Shown: positions 12,257 through 22,870, counted from the stretch's first letter. The stretch: DNA of 64,000 nucleotides from Streptomyces sannanensis (GCF_039536205.1 NZ_BAAAYL010000001.1:1178001-1242000); one strand, 5' to 3'. Notes: a model not told the origin generated them from the letters alone. Made by a program: numbers and translations.

Positions 12257-12396
12257 TTCGCACCGCTCCTTGCACTTCGAAAGTCGTTCTCCGACCCTAT
12301 CGCGCCGCGGGTGGCGCCCAGTACCGCATTTGGCGTGATCAGCCTCGAAAAGGCGCTCGGAGAAAGCCCCGAGCCGGGAAGGGCCGGAAACGCGGA

Positions 12397-12440
12397 AGCC
12401 CGCCGCCTTCCGCTCCGTGCGGAGCGGAAGACGACGGGCT
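12397..12440 (-). terminator. Rho-independent terminator downstream of rpsD
   Basis: AGCCCGCCGCCTTCCGCTC and GAGCGGAAGACGACGGGCT form a stem of about 19 pairs with two mismatches around a 6-base loop, starting about 29 bp after the rpsD stop. No T-run follows, as is usual for Streptomyces hairpin terminators. Confidence 0.8.
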
Positions 12441-12468
12441 GAGCGCTTGGTGCGGGACTACGTCCGGA

Positions 12469-13083
12469 TCAACGGGCGTAGTACTCGACGACGAGCTGCT
12501 CGTCGCAGATCACCGGGATCTCCTTGCGCTGCGGGTCGCGGTCCAGGCGGAACGCCAGGGCCTTCAGGTTGACCTGCAGGTAGCGCGGGGTCTCGCCCTC
12601 GCCGGCGTAGCCACCCTCACGGGCGACCTGGAAGGGGTGCTTGTCGCGGCTGCGCTCGCGGACCGTCACGACGTCGTCGGGGCGGACGCGGAAGGACGGG
12701 CGGTCGACCTTCTTGCCGTTGACCTCGATGTGGCCGTGAACGACCATCTGGCGGGCCTGGTAGATGGTGCGGGCGAGGCCCGAACGCAGAACCAGGGCGT
12801 CGAGACGGCGCTCGAGCTCGACGACCAGCGCCTCGCCCGTCTTGCCCGTGACCTTCTTCGCGCGGTCGTAGGCGCGGGCCAGCTGCTTCTCGCTGATGTC
12901 GTACTGTGCGCGCAGACGCTGCTTCTCGAGCAGACGGACCTTGTAGTCCGAGTTCTGCTTGCGGCCGCGGCCGTGCTCACCCGGCGGGTAGGGGCGGGCC
13001 TCGAAGTACTTGACGGCCTTCGGGGTCAGCGCGATGCCGAGGGCACGCGACTTCTTGACCTTGGGGCGGGACTGGTTCGCCAT
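12469..13083 (-). CDS. rpsD: 30S ribosomal protein S4
   Basis: The 204-residue protein is a primary 16S rRNA-binding protein. It starts [38 protein letters not shown], the actinobacterial C-minus form without the zinc-binding cysteines. It contains the S4 RNA-binding domain ([28 protein letters not shown]) and ends VVEYYAR. An RBS (GAGATGAGG) precedes the ATG. Expression is probably monocistronic, given the terminator after it and a long leader before it. Confidence 0.97.
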   Translation of the reverse strand: MANQSRPKVKKSRALGIALTPKAVKYFEARPYPPGEHGRGRKQNSDYKVRLLEKQRLRAQYDISEKQLARAYDRAKKVTGKTGEALVVELERRLDALVLRSGLARTIYQARQMVVHGHIEVNGKKVDRPSFRVRPDDVVTVRERSRDKHPFQVAREGGYAGEGETPRYLQVNLKALAFRLDRDPQRKEIPVICDEQLVVEYYAR

Positions 13084-13403
13084 GAACCAAACCTCATCTC
13101 GTTCGTATCGGCTTCACCAGGGTTAAGGGAGGTCGCTGACTCGCAGTCGGGGAAACTCGCCACTGTCCGAGCGGGCTCGGACGAGGCGAGCAGCCGCTCC
13201 CCTGATCTGGGCACGTATGTGCAGCGCACGAACAGCCCACCTACCTCGGGGATGCCGGGTGGTGGGCGGCCCGCGACACCTTCAACGGTGCGCGACGCTC
13301 CTGGAGCGGGCCGCCCGGGGACGGTGCTCCGGCTGGGTGTCCCGCTCTGGTGGGGCCGGACGGATCCGGCACGGGACTCAGCACTTCGGTTCATCCTACC
13401 CGG
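13084..13403 (-). other. Intergenic region and leader upstream of rpsD
   Basis: This 320-bp stretch has no gene. It holds a two-part hairpin at 13156-13190 (CTCGCC, then GTCCGAG/CTCGGAC, then GGCGAG) lying 70-110 bases before the rpsD start, and a GCCGG/CCGGC hairpin near 13362-13377 just after rarA. The first may be a structured leader for S4 autoregulation and the second a weak rarA terminator; both are inference. Confidence 0.45.
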
Positions 13404-14771
13404 TCAGGAGGACTGCTCCTCGCCGGCCCTGCCCAGGCGCTTCCTGGTCCAGGCGACGGTGTCGGCGTAGCGGGCCTCGGCCCCGTGACGGGTGGGGTGG
13501 TAGTAGAGCTTGTTCCGCACGGCTTCCGGGGCGTACTGCTGGGCGGCGATGCCCTCGGGTATGTCGTGCGGATACACATAGCCCTGGGCGTGGCCGAGCT
13601 TGGCCGCGCCCTTGTAGTGGCCGTCGCGCAAATGCGGCGGGACCGGGCCGGCCAGGCCGTTCCGCACGTCCTCCATCGCTGCGAAGATCGCTGTGGTGGC
13701 GGCATTGGACTTGGGCGCCAGGGCGAGCGCGATGGTGGCGTGGCTGAGGGTGAGGGCCGCCTCGGGGAAGCCGATCAGCGCGACGGCCTGGGCGGCGGCG
13801 ACGGCGGTCTGCAGGGCCGTCGGGTCGGCGAGACCGATGTCCTCACTGGCGGAGATCATGAGCCGCCTGGCGATGAAGCGGGGGTCCTCCCCCGCCTCGA
13901 TCATGCGGGCCAGATAGTGCAGCGCGGCGTCCACGTCGGAGCCGCGGATTGACTTGATCAGGGCGCTCGCCACGTCGTAGTGCTGGTCGCCGTCGCGGTC
14001 GTATTTCACCGCCGCACGGTCGACGGTCTCCTCGACGGTGCCGAGGGTGATCTCCTTCTCGCCCTTGGCGAGGGCCGCGCCCGCGGCCGCCTCCAGGGCG
14101 GTCAGGGCCCGGCGTGCGTCCCCGCCCGCGATGCGCAGCAGATGCCCCTCGGCATCCTCGGGCAGTGTCACCACGCCGCCGAGCCCGCGCTCCTCCGTGA
14201 GCGCGCGGCGCAGCAGTCCGCTGAGGTCCTGGTCGGTGAGCGGCTCCAGGGTGAGCAGCAGCGAGCGGGAGAGCAGCGGGGAGATCACCGAGAAGTACGG
14301 GTTCTCGGTGGTCGCGGCGATGAGGGTGACCCAGCGGTTCTCCACGGCCGGCAGCAGGGAGTCCTGCTGGGCCTTGCTGAAGCGATGGATCTCGTCGAGG
14401 AAGAGAACGGTCTCCTTGCCGAAGCCGCCGGCGGCGCGGCGGGCGCCGTCGATGACGGCCCTCACTTCCTTGACCCCGGCGGTGATCGCGGAGAGCTCGA
14501 CGAAGCGCTTGTTGGTGGCCTTGCTGACCACGTACGCCAGGGTCGTCTTGCCGATGCCGGGCGGTCCCCAGAGGATCACCGAGGAGGGCCCCGCCGGGCC
14601 GCCGCTGCCTTCGCCCACGAGCCGGCGCAGGGGCGACCCCGGCTTCAGCAGATGCCGCTGGCCGACGACCTCGTCAAGGATGCGCGGACGCATCCGTACG
14701 GCCAGCGGACTGCTCGCCGGGTCCTTCTCCTGGCGGTCCTCTGCGGCTGCGGTGAACAGATCGGGCTCCAC
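13404..14771 (-). CDS. rarA: Replication-associated recombination protein A (RarA/MgsA)
   Basis: The 455-residue AAA+ clamp-loader-like ATPase acts at stalled replication forks. Motifs are [15 protein letters not shown], Walker [10 protein letters not shown], Walker [16 protein letters not shown], sensor 1 [12 protein letters not shown], and the C-terminal tetramer region ([42 protein letters not shown]). GTG start at 14771. The length is typical of actinobacterial RarA. Confidence 0.93.
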   Translation of the reverse strand: MEPDLFTAAAEDRQEKDPASSPLAVRMRPRILDEVVGQRHLLKPGSPLRRLVGEGSGGPAGPSSVILWGPPGIGKTTLAYVVSKATNKRFVELSAITAGVKEVRAVIDGARRAAGGFGKETVLFLDEIHRFSKAQQDSLLPAVENRWVTLIAATTENPYFSVISPLLSRSLLLTLEPLTDQDLSGLLRRALTEERGLGGVVTLPEDAEGHLLRIAGGDARRALTALEAAAGAALAKGEKEITLGTVEETVDRAAVKYDRDGDQHYDVASALIKSIRGSDVDAALHYLARMIEAGEDPRFIARRLMISASEDIGLADPTALQTAVAAAQAVALIGFPEAALTLSHATIALALAPKSNAATTAIFAAMEDVRNGLAGPVPPHLRDGHYKGAAKLGHAQGYVYPHDIPEGIAAQQYAPEAVRNKLYYHPTRHGAEARYADTVAWTRKRLGRAGEEQSS

Positions 14772-14814
14772 GCAAGCAGCCTAGGGCACCTCACCGACAA
14801 CGCCGTCCGGCCCG

Positions 14815-15468
14815 TCAGCCGGTCCAGAAGTCCCACCAGCGGGTCAGGATCAGCATGCCGATGATTCCGGTGTGCACGACCGGAAGCACCCAGGTGAACT
14901 CCCCCAGCAGGCTGCGCAACCCGGCCGGGGCGGGCAGCAGGCCCTTGCGGATGTTGAAGGAAGTCACGTACCAGAACATGATGATCGTGGCGACCCAGGC
15001 CAGGCAGCACCACAGGCACAGGGCGTTGATGCGGTACAGCGACTGGAACTGCAGCCAGGTGCAGAAGCCGACGCCGAAGAGCGTGCCCGCGTTGAAGGTG
15101 AGCCAGTACCAGCGGCGGAAGCGCCCCCCGGCGAGCAGGCTCATGCCGACGCAGATCACGATGCCGTACGCCACCAGGCCGAGCATCGGGTTGGGGAACC
15201 CGAAGGCCGAAGCCTGCTCGCTCTCCATGATGCTGCCGCACGCCACGACGGGATTGAGGCTGCACCCGGGCGTGAAGTTCGGGTCCTCCAGCAGCTTGAA
15301 CTTGTCGAGCGTGATCACCCATGCGGCGAACAGTCCCGCCGCGCCGGTGATCACCAGAAGCCAGGCGAAGGCGCGGCTCGCGCCGACGGTCCCTCCGGTA
15401 CTCACCTGCTCCCGGTCGGGGGAGTCGTCGTCAACCACGGGAGTCGTATCCGTCATCACGCGGCTCAT
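14815..15468 (-). CDS. Vitamin K epoxide reductase (VKOR) family membrane protein
   Basis: I place the start at ATG 15468, preceded by GGAGGAAGG at 9 bases, giving 217 residues. After a charged 30-residue N-terminus there are four or five transmembrane helices. VKOR cysteines are present: a loop pair in CSLNPVVACGSIM and the active-site CxxC in LCLWCCLAW. In bacteria these proteins reoxidise a DsbA-like partner to drive disulfide formation outside the membrane, using quinone. No DsbA partner is adjacent; the DsbA-like protein at 51631 is distant and lacks a signal peptide. Confidence 0.88.
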   Translation of the reverse strand: MSRVMTDTTPVVDDDSPDREQVSTGGTVGASRAFAWLLVITGAAGLFAAWVITLDKFKLLEDPNFTPGCSLNPVVACGSIMESEQASAFGFPNPMLGLVAYGIVICVGMSLLAGGRFRRWYWLTFNAGTLFGVGFCTWLQFQSLYRINALCLWCCLAWVATIIMFWYVTSFNIRKGLLPAPAGLRSLLGEFTWVLPVVHTGIIGMLILTRWWDFWTG

Positions 15469-15516
15469 TGTGCCGCACCTTCCTCCGGGTCCGCCGTCCG
15501 GTGGGGACAATCAAGC

Positions 15517-15552
15517 CGGAGGGCCCGTACGTGATGGCGTACGGGCCCTCCG
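15517..15552 (-). terminator. Terminator downstream of hisS
   Basis: CGGAGGGCCCGTACG and CGTACGGGCCCTCCG form a perfect 15-pair stem with a 6-base loop, 9 bp after the hisS stop. It could also stop transcription from the other side. Confidence 0.9.
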
Positions 15553-15560
15553 TCCAGGTC

Positions 15561-16823
15561 TCAGGCGAGCCGTGCCCGCAGCTCCTTGACGATCGCGTCC
15601 AGAGCGACCGGGGACTGCTCTCCGCTCTCCAGGTCCTTGAGCTGGACCACGCCCTCGGCCAAGTCCCGCTCGCCCGCGACGACCGCGTACCGGGCACCCG
15701 AGCGGTTGGCCGACTTCATCGCGCCCTTCAGACCGCGGCCGCCGTAGGAGAAGTCCGTGGCGATGCCCGCCCGGCGCAGCTCGGTCACCTTGGTGAACAG
15801 CACACGCCGCGCCTCGTCACCCAGCGGCACCGCGAAGACACTGGTCGCGGCGGGGATGTCGAGCTCGACGCCCTCGGCCTCCAGGGCCAGGACCGTACGG
15901 TCCACGCCGAGCGCCCAGCCGACCGACGGCAGCGCCGGGCCGCCGATCATCTCCGACAGGCCGTCGTAGCGGCCGCCGCCGCCGACCGCGGACTGCGAGC
16001 CCAGACCGTCGTGGACGAACTCGAAGGTCGTACGGGTGTAGTAGTCCAGGCCGCGGACCAGCTTCGGGTCGTCCTCGAAGGCCACGCCCTCGGCCGTGAG
16101 CAGCTCACGGACCTCCGCGTGGTAGGCGGCACACGCCTCGCACAGGTGGTCGCGCAGCAGCGGCGCGCCCACGAGCTGCTTCTGGACGTCCGCGCGCTTG
16201 TCGTCGAGGACCCGCAGCGGGTTGATGTCGATACGGCGCCGGGTCTCCTCGTCCAGATCGAGCCCGCGCAGGAACTCCTGGAGCGCGGCACGGTAGGCCG
16301 GGCGGCACTCCTTGTCTCCGAGCGAGTTCAGCAGGATGCGGAAGTCCGACAGGCCCAGCGAGCGGTACGCGTCATTGGCCAGGATGATCAGCTCGGCGTC
16401 CAGCGCCGGATCCTCGGCGCCGATCGCCTCCGCGCCGACCTGCGAGAAGTGCCGGTAGCGGCCCTTCTGCGGGCGCTCATAGCGGTAGTACGAGCCGGAG
16501 TACCACAGCTTGACGGGGAGGTTGCCGGCCTTGTGGAGGTTGGCCTCCAGCGCGGCGCGCAGCACGGACGCGGTGCCCTCGGGGCGCAGCGCGAGCTCGT
16601 CGCCGCCCTTGGTGGTGAGGGTGTACATCTCCTTGGTCACGATGTCGGTGGACTCACCGACACCGCGCGCGAACAGCTCGACGTTCTCGAAGCCGGGCGT
16701 TTCGATGTAGCCGTAGCCGGAGCGCTTCAGCGGCGCGGAGATCGCGTCGCGCACGGCCAGGAACTTGGCACTGTCCGGCGGAATCAGGTCGTACGTGCCC
16801 TTGGGGGCCTGGAAGGCAGTCAC
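15561..16823 (-). CDS. hisS: Histidyl-tRNA synthetase
   Basis: The 420-residue class II synthetase has motif 1 around [31 protein letters not shown], motif 2 [20 protein letters not shown], the His-binding [15 protein letters not shown] and GGGGRYDGL, and motif 3 [16 protein letters not shown] start at 16823; the metallo-hydrolase gene ends 12 bp upstream, so the two are likely co-transcribed. Confidence 0.96.
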   Translation of the reverse strand: MTAFQAPKGTYDLIPPDSAKFLAVRDAISAPLKRSGYGYIETPGFENVELFARGVGESTDIVTKEMYTLTTKGGDELALRPEGTASVLRAALEANLHKAGNLPVKLWYSGSYYRYERPQKGRYRHFSQVGAEAIGAEDPALDAELIILANDAYRSLGLSDFRILLNSLGDKECRPAYRAALQEFLRGLDLDEETRRRIDINPLRVLDDKRADVQKQLVGAPLLRDHLCEACAAYHAEVRELLTAEGVAFEDDPKLVRGLDYYTRTTFEFVHDGLGSQSAVGGGGRYDGLSEMIGGPALPSVGWALGVDRTVLALEAEGVELDIPAATSVFAVPLGDEARRVLFTKVTELRRAGIATDFSYGGRGLKGAMKSANRSGARYAVVAGERDLAEGVVQLKDLESGEQSPVALDAIVKELRARLA

Positions 16824-16835
16824 GGAAGTCTCTCG

Positions 16836-17567
16836 TCACATTCCTCGTCGTGGAGCGGCGCTCGCGCCGTCTCCGAGGCCGGCGGCCACCTGCCGCAGAT
16901 ACGGGTTGGTGGCGCGCTCACGGCCGATGGTCGTGTGCTCGTTGTGACCGGGCAGCACCACGGTCGAGTCGTCGAGCGGCAGGCACACGCGTGCCAGCGA
17001 CTCGAGCATCTCGGCCATGTCGCCGCCGGGAAGGTCGGTGCGTCCGATGGAGCCGGCAAAGAGCAGGTCGCCCGAGAAGAGAAGCGGCGGACACCCCTGA
17101 TTCTGTGGAGTGGCCGCGGCCTCGGGCAGCCCGAAGGTCACCGACCCCTTGGTATGGCCGGGCGCATGCGACACGGTCAGCTCGAGACCGGCCAGCTTCA
17201 GCGTGGCGCCGTCGGTCAGCTCATGCACGTCGCTCGGTTCGCCGACGGTGAGCTCGCCCATGAGCTGGGTCCCGAAGGAACGGCCGAGGGCCTTCTCCGG
17301 GTCGCTCATCATGTACCGGTCGGCGGGGTGGATCCACGCCGGTACGTCATGGGCTCCGCACACCGGAACGACGGATGCCACATGGTCGATGTGGCCATGG
17401 GTGAGAACGACAGCGACGGGCTTGAGCCGATGCTTCCTGAGCGCTTCCTCGACTCCCTGGGTGGCCTGGTGGCCCGGGTCGATGATCACGCACTCCTCGC
17501 CAGCGGCGGGGGCGACCAGGTAACAATTGGTGCCCCAGGCCCCGGCGGGGAACCCGGCAATGAGCAC
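16836..17567 (-). CDS. Metallo-beta-lactamase-fold hydrolase (glyoxalase II-like)
   Basis: The 243-residue protein has the binuclear metal motif THGHIDH, further ligands in HAPGHTKGS, LLFSGDLLFAGSIGRTDLPGGD and VLPGHNEHTTIGRE. This arrangement is that of the hydroxyacylglutathione hydrolase-like subgroup that acts on thioesters or related compounds; Streptomyces lacks glutathione, so the substrate is unknown. The GTG at 17567 is set by AAGGA five bases upstream. It precedes hisS. Confidence 0.88.
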   Translation of the reverse strand: MLIAGFPAGAWGTNCYLVAPAAGEECVIIDPGHQATQGVEEALRKHRLKPVAVVLTHGHIDHVASVVPVCGAHDVPAWIHPADRYMMSDPEKALGRSFGTQLMGELTVGEPSDVHELTDGATLKLAGLELTVSHAPGHTKGSVTFGLPEAAATPQNQGCPPLLFSGDLLFAGSIGRTDLPGGDMAEMLESLARVCLPLDDSTVVLPGHNEHTTIGRERATNPYLRQVAAGLGDGASAAPRRGM

Positions 17568-17703
17568 GATCGTCCTTAATTCTTGTCCGACGGGTGTTGC
17601 AGCAGATCAGAGCCTACCGGCGCTGAGACGCTCACAGCGAACCCGTATACGGTACGGGGCACACCAAGCACACCCTCGAAGCACTGCACAAGGAGACGAC
17701 CCG

Positions 17704-18483
17704 GTGGTCACGAGCGATCAGCGGCGGCGGCAGCTCGCCAGGGAGAAGTTCGAGCGTCAGCAGAAGCGCCGCGAGGAGGCCCGGCGCCAGGCGAGGCGCC
17801 GCAACACGATCATCGCGTCGGGCCTGGCCGTGGTGCTGGCCGCGGGCGGCGCGGTCTACGCGTCCGTGGCTCTGAGCGACGACAACTCGGGCTCCGACGC
17901 CTCCGCCTCGCAGAACCCCACGCCGTCCGCGAGCAAGGGCAGCGCCGAACCGGCCATGTCGATCGACAAGAAGGCGAAGTACACCTTCTCGCTCACGACC
18001 GACCGCGGTGCCATCTCCATCGCCATGGACGCCGCGAAGACCCCGCACACGGTCAACTCCTTCAAGTCGCTCGCGGACAAGGGGTACTTCGACGGGACGA
18101 AATGCCACCGGCTCACCACCGCCGGCATCTTCGTGCTCCAGTGCGGCGACCCGAAGGGTGACGGCACCGGCGACCCCGGCTACACCATCCCGGACGAGAA
18201 CCTGGACGGGCTCGGCAAGGCCGGCACGGACGGCACGGTGACCTACCCGACCGGCACCGTGGCCATGGCGAACACCGGCCAGCCGCACTCCGGCGGCAGC
18301 CAGTTCTTCCTGGTCTACAAGGACAGCAAGCTGCCCCCGGGCTACACCCCCTTCGGCACCATCGACGCCGCCGGCCTCAAGACCGTGCAGGACGTCGCCA
18401 AGGCCGGCGTGGAGGGCGGCGGACAGGACGGCGCGCCCAAGACGGCCGTCACCATCGAGAAGGCCGCAGTCAGCAAGGTGTGA
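17704..18483 (+). CDS. Membrane-anchored cyclophilin-type peptidyl-prolyl isomerase
   Basis: The start is GTG 17704 with AGGAGA seven bases upstream, giving 259 residues. A basic coiled N-terminus (QRRRQLAREKFERQQKRREEA, about 5-30) leads to one transmembrane helix (about 36-56), a Ser/Asp/Ala linker and an extracytoplasmic cyclophilin domain. Signatures are FDGTKCHRL, QCGDPKGDGTGDPGYTIPDE, and VAMANTGQPHSGGSQFFLV. It catalyses cis-trans isomerisation of X-Pro bonds and probably aids folding of exported proteins. The C-terminal domain is complete. Confidence 0.92.
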   Translation: MVTSDQRRRQLAREKFERQQKRREEARRQARRRNTIIASGLAVVLAAGGAVYASVALSDDNSGSDASASQNPTPSASKGSAEPAMSIDKKAKYTFSLTTDRGAISIAMDAAKTPHTVNSFKSLADKGYFDGTKCHRLTTAGIFVLQCGDPKGDGTGDPGYTIPDENLDGLGKAGTDGTVTYPTGTVAMANTGQPHSGGSQFFLVYKDSKLPPGYTPFGTIDAAGLKTVQDVAKAGVEGGGQDGAPKTAVTIEKAAVSKV

Positions 18484-18634
18484 ACCGGCGAAGTTCGGCC
18501 GCGCTGAGTGCGGACAGCCGGGCGGCCGGTCGCCTAGATTGGCGTTGTGCAGGGCGGGCGCTGCCCGCCCGAGGAAACTGTGGACGATGCCCAGGGGCCG
18601 AACCCCCTCGCAGGCATCAGGTGGAGGAGGCGCT

Positions 18635-19864
18635 GTGAGCAGCGACCCGTGGGGCCGTGTCGACGAGACGGGCACCGTGTATGTGCGTACTGCCGATGGC
18701 GAGCAAGTCGTCGGCTCGTGGCAGGCGGGCACTCCCGAGGAGGCCCTGGCCTACTTCGAGCGCAAGTACGAGGGCCTGGTTGTCGAGATCGGCCTCCTCG
18801 AGCGGCGGGTGAAGACCACCGATCTGTCGGCCAAGGACGCCCTGACCGCGATCGAGCACCTGCGCACTCAGGTCGACGAGCACCATGCCGTCGGTGACCT
18901 CGACGCGCTGCGCAAGCGGCTCGACGAGCTGGTCGCGACGGTCGAGTCGCGCCGCGAGGAGCGCAAGGCGCAGAAGGCGAAGCAGGCCGACGAGGCGAAG
19001 CACGCCAAGGAGGCTTTGGTCGCCGAGGCAGAGGAGCTGGCACGGAGCGAGCAGTGGCGGGCCGCCGGCGAGCGGCTGCGCGCTCTGGTGGACATCTGGA
19101 AGGGCCTGCCCCGGCTCGACCGGAAGTCCGACGACGAGCTGTGGCACCGCTTCTCCCACGCCCGTTCCGCGTTCTCCAAGCGCCGAAAGGCGCACTTCGC
19201 CTCGCTGGACGCACAGCGTGAGGATGCCCGCAAGATCAAGGAGCGGCTGGTCGCCGAGGCCGAGTCGCTGTCCGGATCGACCGAGTGGGGTCCGACCGCC
19301 GCGCGTTACCGCGATCTGATGGCGGAGTGGAAGGCCGCGGGCCGCGCCCAGCGCGAGGCCGAGGACGAACTGTGGAACCGCTTCCGCGGAGCCCAGGACG
19401 TCTTCTTCGCGGCGCGCGGCAAGGTCTTCGAGGAGCGCGATGCCGAGCAGGCCGAGAACCTCAAGCTCAAGGAGGAGCTCGCCGCCGAGGCCGAGCAGCT
19501 GGTGCCGGTGACGGACCTGAAGGCGGCCCGTGCCGCGTTCCGGGGCATCAACGAGCGCTGGGAGGTCATCGGACACGTCCCGCGTGACGCGCGCCCGAAG
19601 GTCGAGGGCCGGATGCACGCCGTCGAGCGGGCGATCCAGGAGGCCGAGGAGGCCGAGTGGCGCCGTACCAACCCGGAGGCCCGTGCCCGGGCGGCGGGCC
19701 TGACCGGCCAGCTCCAGGCAGCCGTCGACAAGCTGCGTGAGCAGATCGACGCGGCGCGCGCGGCGGGCAACAACGCGAAGGCGGACAAGCTCGCGAAGGA
19801 GCTCGAGGGCCGGCAGGCCCTGCTGGACCAGGCCCTGAAGGGCCTGGAGGAGTTCGGCGGCTGA
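18635..19864 (+). CDS. DUF349-repeat coiled-coil protein
   Basis: The GTG at 18635 has GGAGGAGG just upstream, giving 409 residues. Three DUF349-like units of about 70 residues, each with the pattern EQWRAAGERLRALVDIWKGLP / STEWGPTAARYRDLMAEWKAAG and LWNRFRGAQDVFFAAR, are separated by charged helices (ERKAQKAKQADEAKHAKEA). Such proteins are long helical rods of unknown function. It is followed by a strong terminator at 19893, so the gene is probably monocistronic. Confidence 0.88.
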   Translation: MSSDPWGRVDETGTVYVRTADGEQVVGSWQAGTPEEALAYFERKYEGLVVEIGLLERRVKTTDLSAKDALTAIEHLRTQVDEHHAVGDLDALRKRLDELVATVESRREERKAQKAKQADEAKHAKEALVAEAEELARSEQWRAAGERLRALVDIWKGLPRLDRKSDDELWHRFSHARSAFSKRRKAHFASLDAQREDARKIKERLVAEAESLSGSTEWGPTAARYRDLMAEWKAAGRAQREAEDELWNRFRGAQDVFFAARGKVFEERDAEQAENLKLKEELAAEAEQLVPVTDLKAARAAFRGINERWEVIGHVPRDARPKVEGRMHAVERAIQEAEEAEWRRTNPEARARAAGLTGQLQAAVDKLREQIDAARAAGNNAKADKLAKELEGRQALLDQALKGLEEFGG

Positions 19865-19892
19865 GCAATGCTCCGCCGGCGCGGCTGACCGT

Positions 19893-19929
19893 GAAGGGGC
19901 TCCCGTACGGGTCGTACGGGAGCCCCTTC
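19893..19929 (+). terminator. Terminator downstream of the DUF349 gene
   Basis: GAAGGGGCTCCCGTAC pairs perfectly with GTACGGGAGCCCCTTC across a five-base loop, 28 bp after the stop codon. Confidence 0.9.
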
Positions 19930-20058
19930 CGCGTTCCGGTGCCGGGCCGGAAGCCTGTGCTCTCCACGCGGTGGGCCGGAGTGTCCGTCCTCGATCGCCG
20001 GACAGGCTGGAGTTGACCGGCGCTGCGAAGCTGACGTCTTCCGGGCCCGCGCCCGCGA

Positions 20059-20102
20059 CTCAATCGCCGGACGGGGTCGTGTGAGCCCGTCCGGCGATTG
20101 AG
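20059..20102. repeat. Intergenic palindromic repeat
   Basis: CTCAATCGCCGGACGGG and CCCGTCCGGCGATTGAG are perfect 17-base inverted arms around a 10-base loop. A partial relative (TCGATCGCCGGACAGG) lies at about 19993-20008. I know this sequence as a frequent intergenic hairpin in Streptomyces. Together with the terminator it fills the 315-bp gap between the DUF349 gene and the convergent relA; no gene is visible there. Confidence 0.8.
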
Positions 20103-20179
20103 GCCAACGCCCGAAGGGCGTAGGGGGTTTGGCCCGCAGTCCCGGTTCGGGAAGGGGCAGGGCGGGGGAACGACCCCCG

Positions 20180-22666
20180 CTACGGCCTGCGTGCCGACGT
20201 CACCCGGTACACGTCGTACACGCCCTCCACGCCCCGTACCGCCTTGAGCACATGGCCCAGGTGCTTGGGGTCGCCCATCTCGAAGGTGAACCGCGAGGTG
20301 GCGACCCGGTCGCGGGACGTCTGGACGGCCGCGGACAGGATGTTGACGTGCTGGTCGGACAGGACGCGCGTGACGTCCGACAGCAGCCGGGACCGGTCCA
20401 GCGCCTCGACCTGGATGGCGACCAGGAAGACCGAGGACTGGGTGGGCGCCCACTCGACGTCGAGGATCCGTTCCGGCTGCTGCGAGAGCGAGTCGACGTT
20501 GACGCAGTCCGCCCGGTGCACGGAGACACCGCTGCCGCGGGTGACGAAGCCGATGATGGGGTCGCCCGGCACCGGCGTACAGCAGCGGGCCAACTTGACC
20601 CAGACGTCGTCGACGCCCTTGACGACGACACCCGGGTCGGCGTTGGCGCGCCGCTTGCGACCGCGGCCGCGGGCCGGCGGCGCCGTCTCGGCGATGTCCT
20701 CGGTGGCGGCCTCCTCGCCGCCGAGGGCCTGCACCAGCTTCTGCACGACACCCTGCGCGGCCACATGGCCCTCGCCGATCGCGGCATACAGCGACGAGAT
20801 GTCGGGATAGCGCATCTCGTGCGCGAGCGTCACCAGCGAGTCGCCGGTGAGGATGCGCTGGATCGGCAGGTTCTGCTTGCGCATGGCGCGCGCGATCGCG
20901 TCCTTGCCCTGCTCGATCGCCTCGTCGCGGCGCTCCTTGGAGAACCAGGCACGGATCTTGTTGCGCGCCCGCGGCGACTTGACGAAGCCGAGCCAGTCGC
21001 GGGACGGACCGGCGCCCGGCGCCTTGGAGGTGAAGACCTCCACCAAGTCGCCGTTGTCCAGGGTGGATTCGAGCGGTACGAGCCGCCCGTTGACCCGTGC
21101 CCCTATGGTGCGGTGGCCGACCTCGGTGTGCACGGCGTAGGCAAAGTCGACCGGGGTGGCACCCGCGGGGAGCGCGATGACATCGCCCTTGGGCGTGAAG
21201 ACGAAGACCTCGTTGCGGGACAGGTCGAAGCGCAGTGACTCCAGGAACTCGCCGGGGTCCTCCGTCTCCTTCTGCCAGTCCAGCAACTGCCGCAGCCAGG
21301 CCATGTCGTTGACGGTGTCCTGGCCCGCGCTGCCCTTCGCCGCCTTGGGCACATCGGTGCGCACCTTGGAGGCGCCGGCGACGGTCTCCTGCTTGTACTT
21401 CCAGTGGGCGGCGATGCCGTACTCGGCGCGGCGGTGCATGTCGAACGTACGGATCTGGAGTTCGACAGGCTTGCCGTTGGGGCCGATGACCGTCGTGTGC
21501 AGCGACTGGTACATGTTGAACTTGGGCATCGCGATGTAGTCCTTGAACCGCCCCGGGACCGGGTTCCACCGGGCGTGGACGGTGCCGAGTGCCGCGTAGC
21601 AGTCGCGGACGGTGTCGACGAGGACACGGATGCCCACCAGGTCGTAGATCTCCGCGAAGTCACGGCCGCGGACGATCATCTTCTGGTAGACGCTGTAGTA
21701 GTGCTTGGGCCTGCCGGTGACGGTGGCCTTGATCCGGGCGGCGCGCAGATCGGCCTGGACCTCGTCGGTCACTATGGCCAGGTACTCGTCGCGTTTGGGG
21801 GCCCGCTCGGCGACGAGACGCACGATCTCGTCGTACATCTTGGGGTAGAGGATCGCGAAGGCGAGGTCCTCCAGCTCCCACTTGATGGTGTTCATGCCCA
21901 GCCGGTGCGCCAGCGGAGCGTAGATCTCCAGCGTCTCGCGGGCCTTCTTCTCCTGCTTCTCCCGCTTGAGATAGCGCATGGTGCGCATGTTGTGCAGGCG
22001 GTCGGCCAGCTTGATGACCAGGACGCGCGGGTCCTTGGCCATGGCGACGACCATCTTGCGCACGGTCTCGGCCTGTGCGGCCTCACCGAACTTGACCTTG
22101 TCCAGCTTGGTGACGCCGTCGACGAGCAGCGCGACCTGGTCGCCGAAGTCGCGGCGCAGGGTGTCCAGGCCGTACTCGGTGTCCTCGACCGTGTCATGCA
22201 GCAGCCCCGCCATCAGCGTCGCCGGGTCCATGCCGAGCTCGGCGAGAATCGTGGTCACAGCGAGCGGGTGGGTGATGTAGGGGTCGCCGCTCTTGCGCTT
22301 CTGGCCGCGGTGCCAGCGCTCGGCGACCTGGTAGGCCCGTTCGATCTGGCGCAGAGTGGCCGTCTCGATCTTGGGGTCGTTGCCGCGGACTATCCGCAGC
22401 AGAGGCTCGAGCACCGGGTTGTACGTGCTGGAGCGCTGCACGCCGAGCCGTGCGAGCCGGGCCCTGACACGATTGGAGGACGCGCCGGGGCGCAGCACGG
22501 GCACCGGAGCCGGCTTGGGGTCGGAGGCCGGCACGGGCTTCCGGTCCCGCTGCGACGCCGCGGGCTTGGGCGGGTCCGCGGGCTGCTTCTGGGGCGCAGC
22601 CGCAGGCGTCGCAGCCTGTGCGGCCTTCCGGTCGGGCTGCGAGAGTGGCTGGGGCTCGTCGGGCAA
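20180..22666 (-). CDS. relA: Bifunctional (p)ppGpp synthetase/hydrolase RelA (Rsh)
   Basis: The 828-residue protein makes and degrades (p)ppGpp, the stringent-response alarmone. In order: a Pro/Ala/Lys-rich N-terminal tail (1-70); an HD hydrolase domain with [16 protein letters not shown] and HDTVED; the synthetase domain with [20 protein letters not shown] and ELQIRT; a TGS domain ([19 protein letters not shown]); a conserved-cysteine region ([15 protein letters not shown]); and an ACT domain at the end. The HDxxED motif is kept, so hydrolase activity is expected. The start is TTG at 22666 with GAGGAG upstream; the ATG at 22679 is out of frame. It follows apt, with a hairpin between. Confidence 0.96.
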   Translation of the reverse strand: MPDEPQPLSQPDRKAAQAATPAAAPQKQPADPPKPAASQRDRKPVPASDPKPAPVPVLRPGASSNRVRARLARLGVQRSSTYNPVLEPLLRIVRGNDPKIETATLRQIERAYQVAERWHRGQKRKSGDPYITHPLAVTTILAELGMDPATLMAGLLHDTVEDTEYGLDTLRRDFGDQVALLVDGVTKLDKVKFGEAAQAETVRKMVVAMAKDPRVLVIKLADRLHNMRTMRYLKREKQEKKARETLEIYAPLAHRLGMNTIKWELEDLAFAILYPKMYDEIVRLVAERAPKRDEYLAIVTDEVQADLRAARIKATVTGRPKHYYSVYQKMIVRGRDFAEIYDLVGIRVLVDTVRDCYAALGTVHARWNPVPGRFKDYIAMPKFNMYQSLHTTVIGPNGKPVELQIRTFDMHRRAEYGIAAHWKYKQETVAGASKVRTDVPKAAKGSAGQDTVNDMAWLRQLLDWQKETEDPGEFLESLRFDLSRNEVFVFTPKGDVIALPAGATPVDFAYAVHTEVGHRTIGARVNGRLVPLESTLDNGDLVEVFTSKAPGAGPSRDWLGFVKSPRARNKIRAWFSKERRDEAIEQGKDAIARAMRKQNLPIQRILTGDSLVTLAHEMRYPDISSLYAAIGEGHVAAQGVVQKLVQALGGEEAATEDIAETAPPARGRGRKRRANADPGVVVKGVDDVWVKLARCCTPVPGDPIIGFVTRGSGVSVHRADCVNVDSLSQQPERILDVEWAPTQSSVFLVAIQVEALDRSRLLSDVTRVLSDQHVNILSAAVQTSRDRVATSRFTFEMGDPKHLGHVLKAVRGVEGVYDVYRVTSARRP

Positions 22667-22808
22667 GAGCGCTCCTCATGCGGATCCGGGTCCCCCGGTC
22701 AGGCCCGGGAACCCATGGTATCGATCCTGGGCCCCCGGGCTCTCCCTGGGCCGGTGGGACCCCTGCGGAGGAGCCGCATGTCGATACCGTACACAGGGCT
22801 GAAACGCA

Positions 22809-22845
22809 CGGGACGGGTGCCGGATTCCTCCGTGCACCCGTCCCG
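22809..22845 (-). terminator. Hairpin between apt and relA
   Basis: CGGGACGGGTGC and GCACCCGTCCCG are perfect 12-base arms with a 13-base loop, 25 bp after the apt stop. It probably terminates or attenuates transcription from the sec-apt side before relA. Confidence 0.75.
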
Positions 22846-22870
22846 CCGCCGTGGCGCAGCGATGCCAGGC

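Noticed and set aside
15468..17579. Plus-strand open frame of 703 codons opposite hisS and the metallo-hydrolase
   Set aside because: No recognisable domain; both minus-strand genes have full catalytic motifs.
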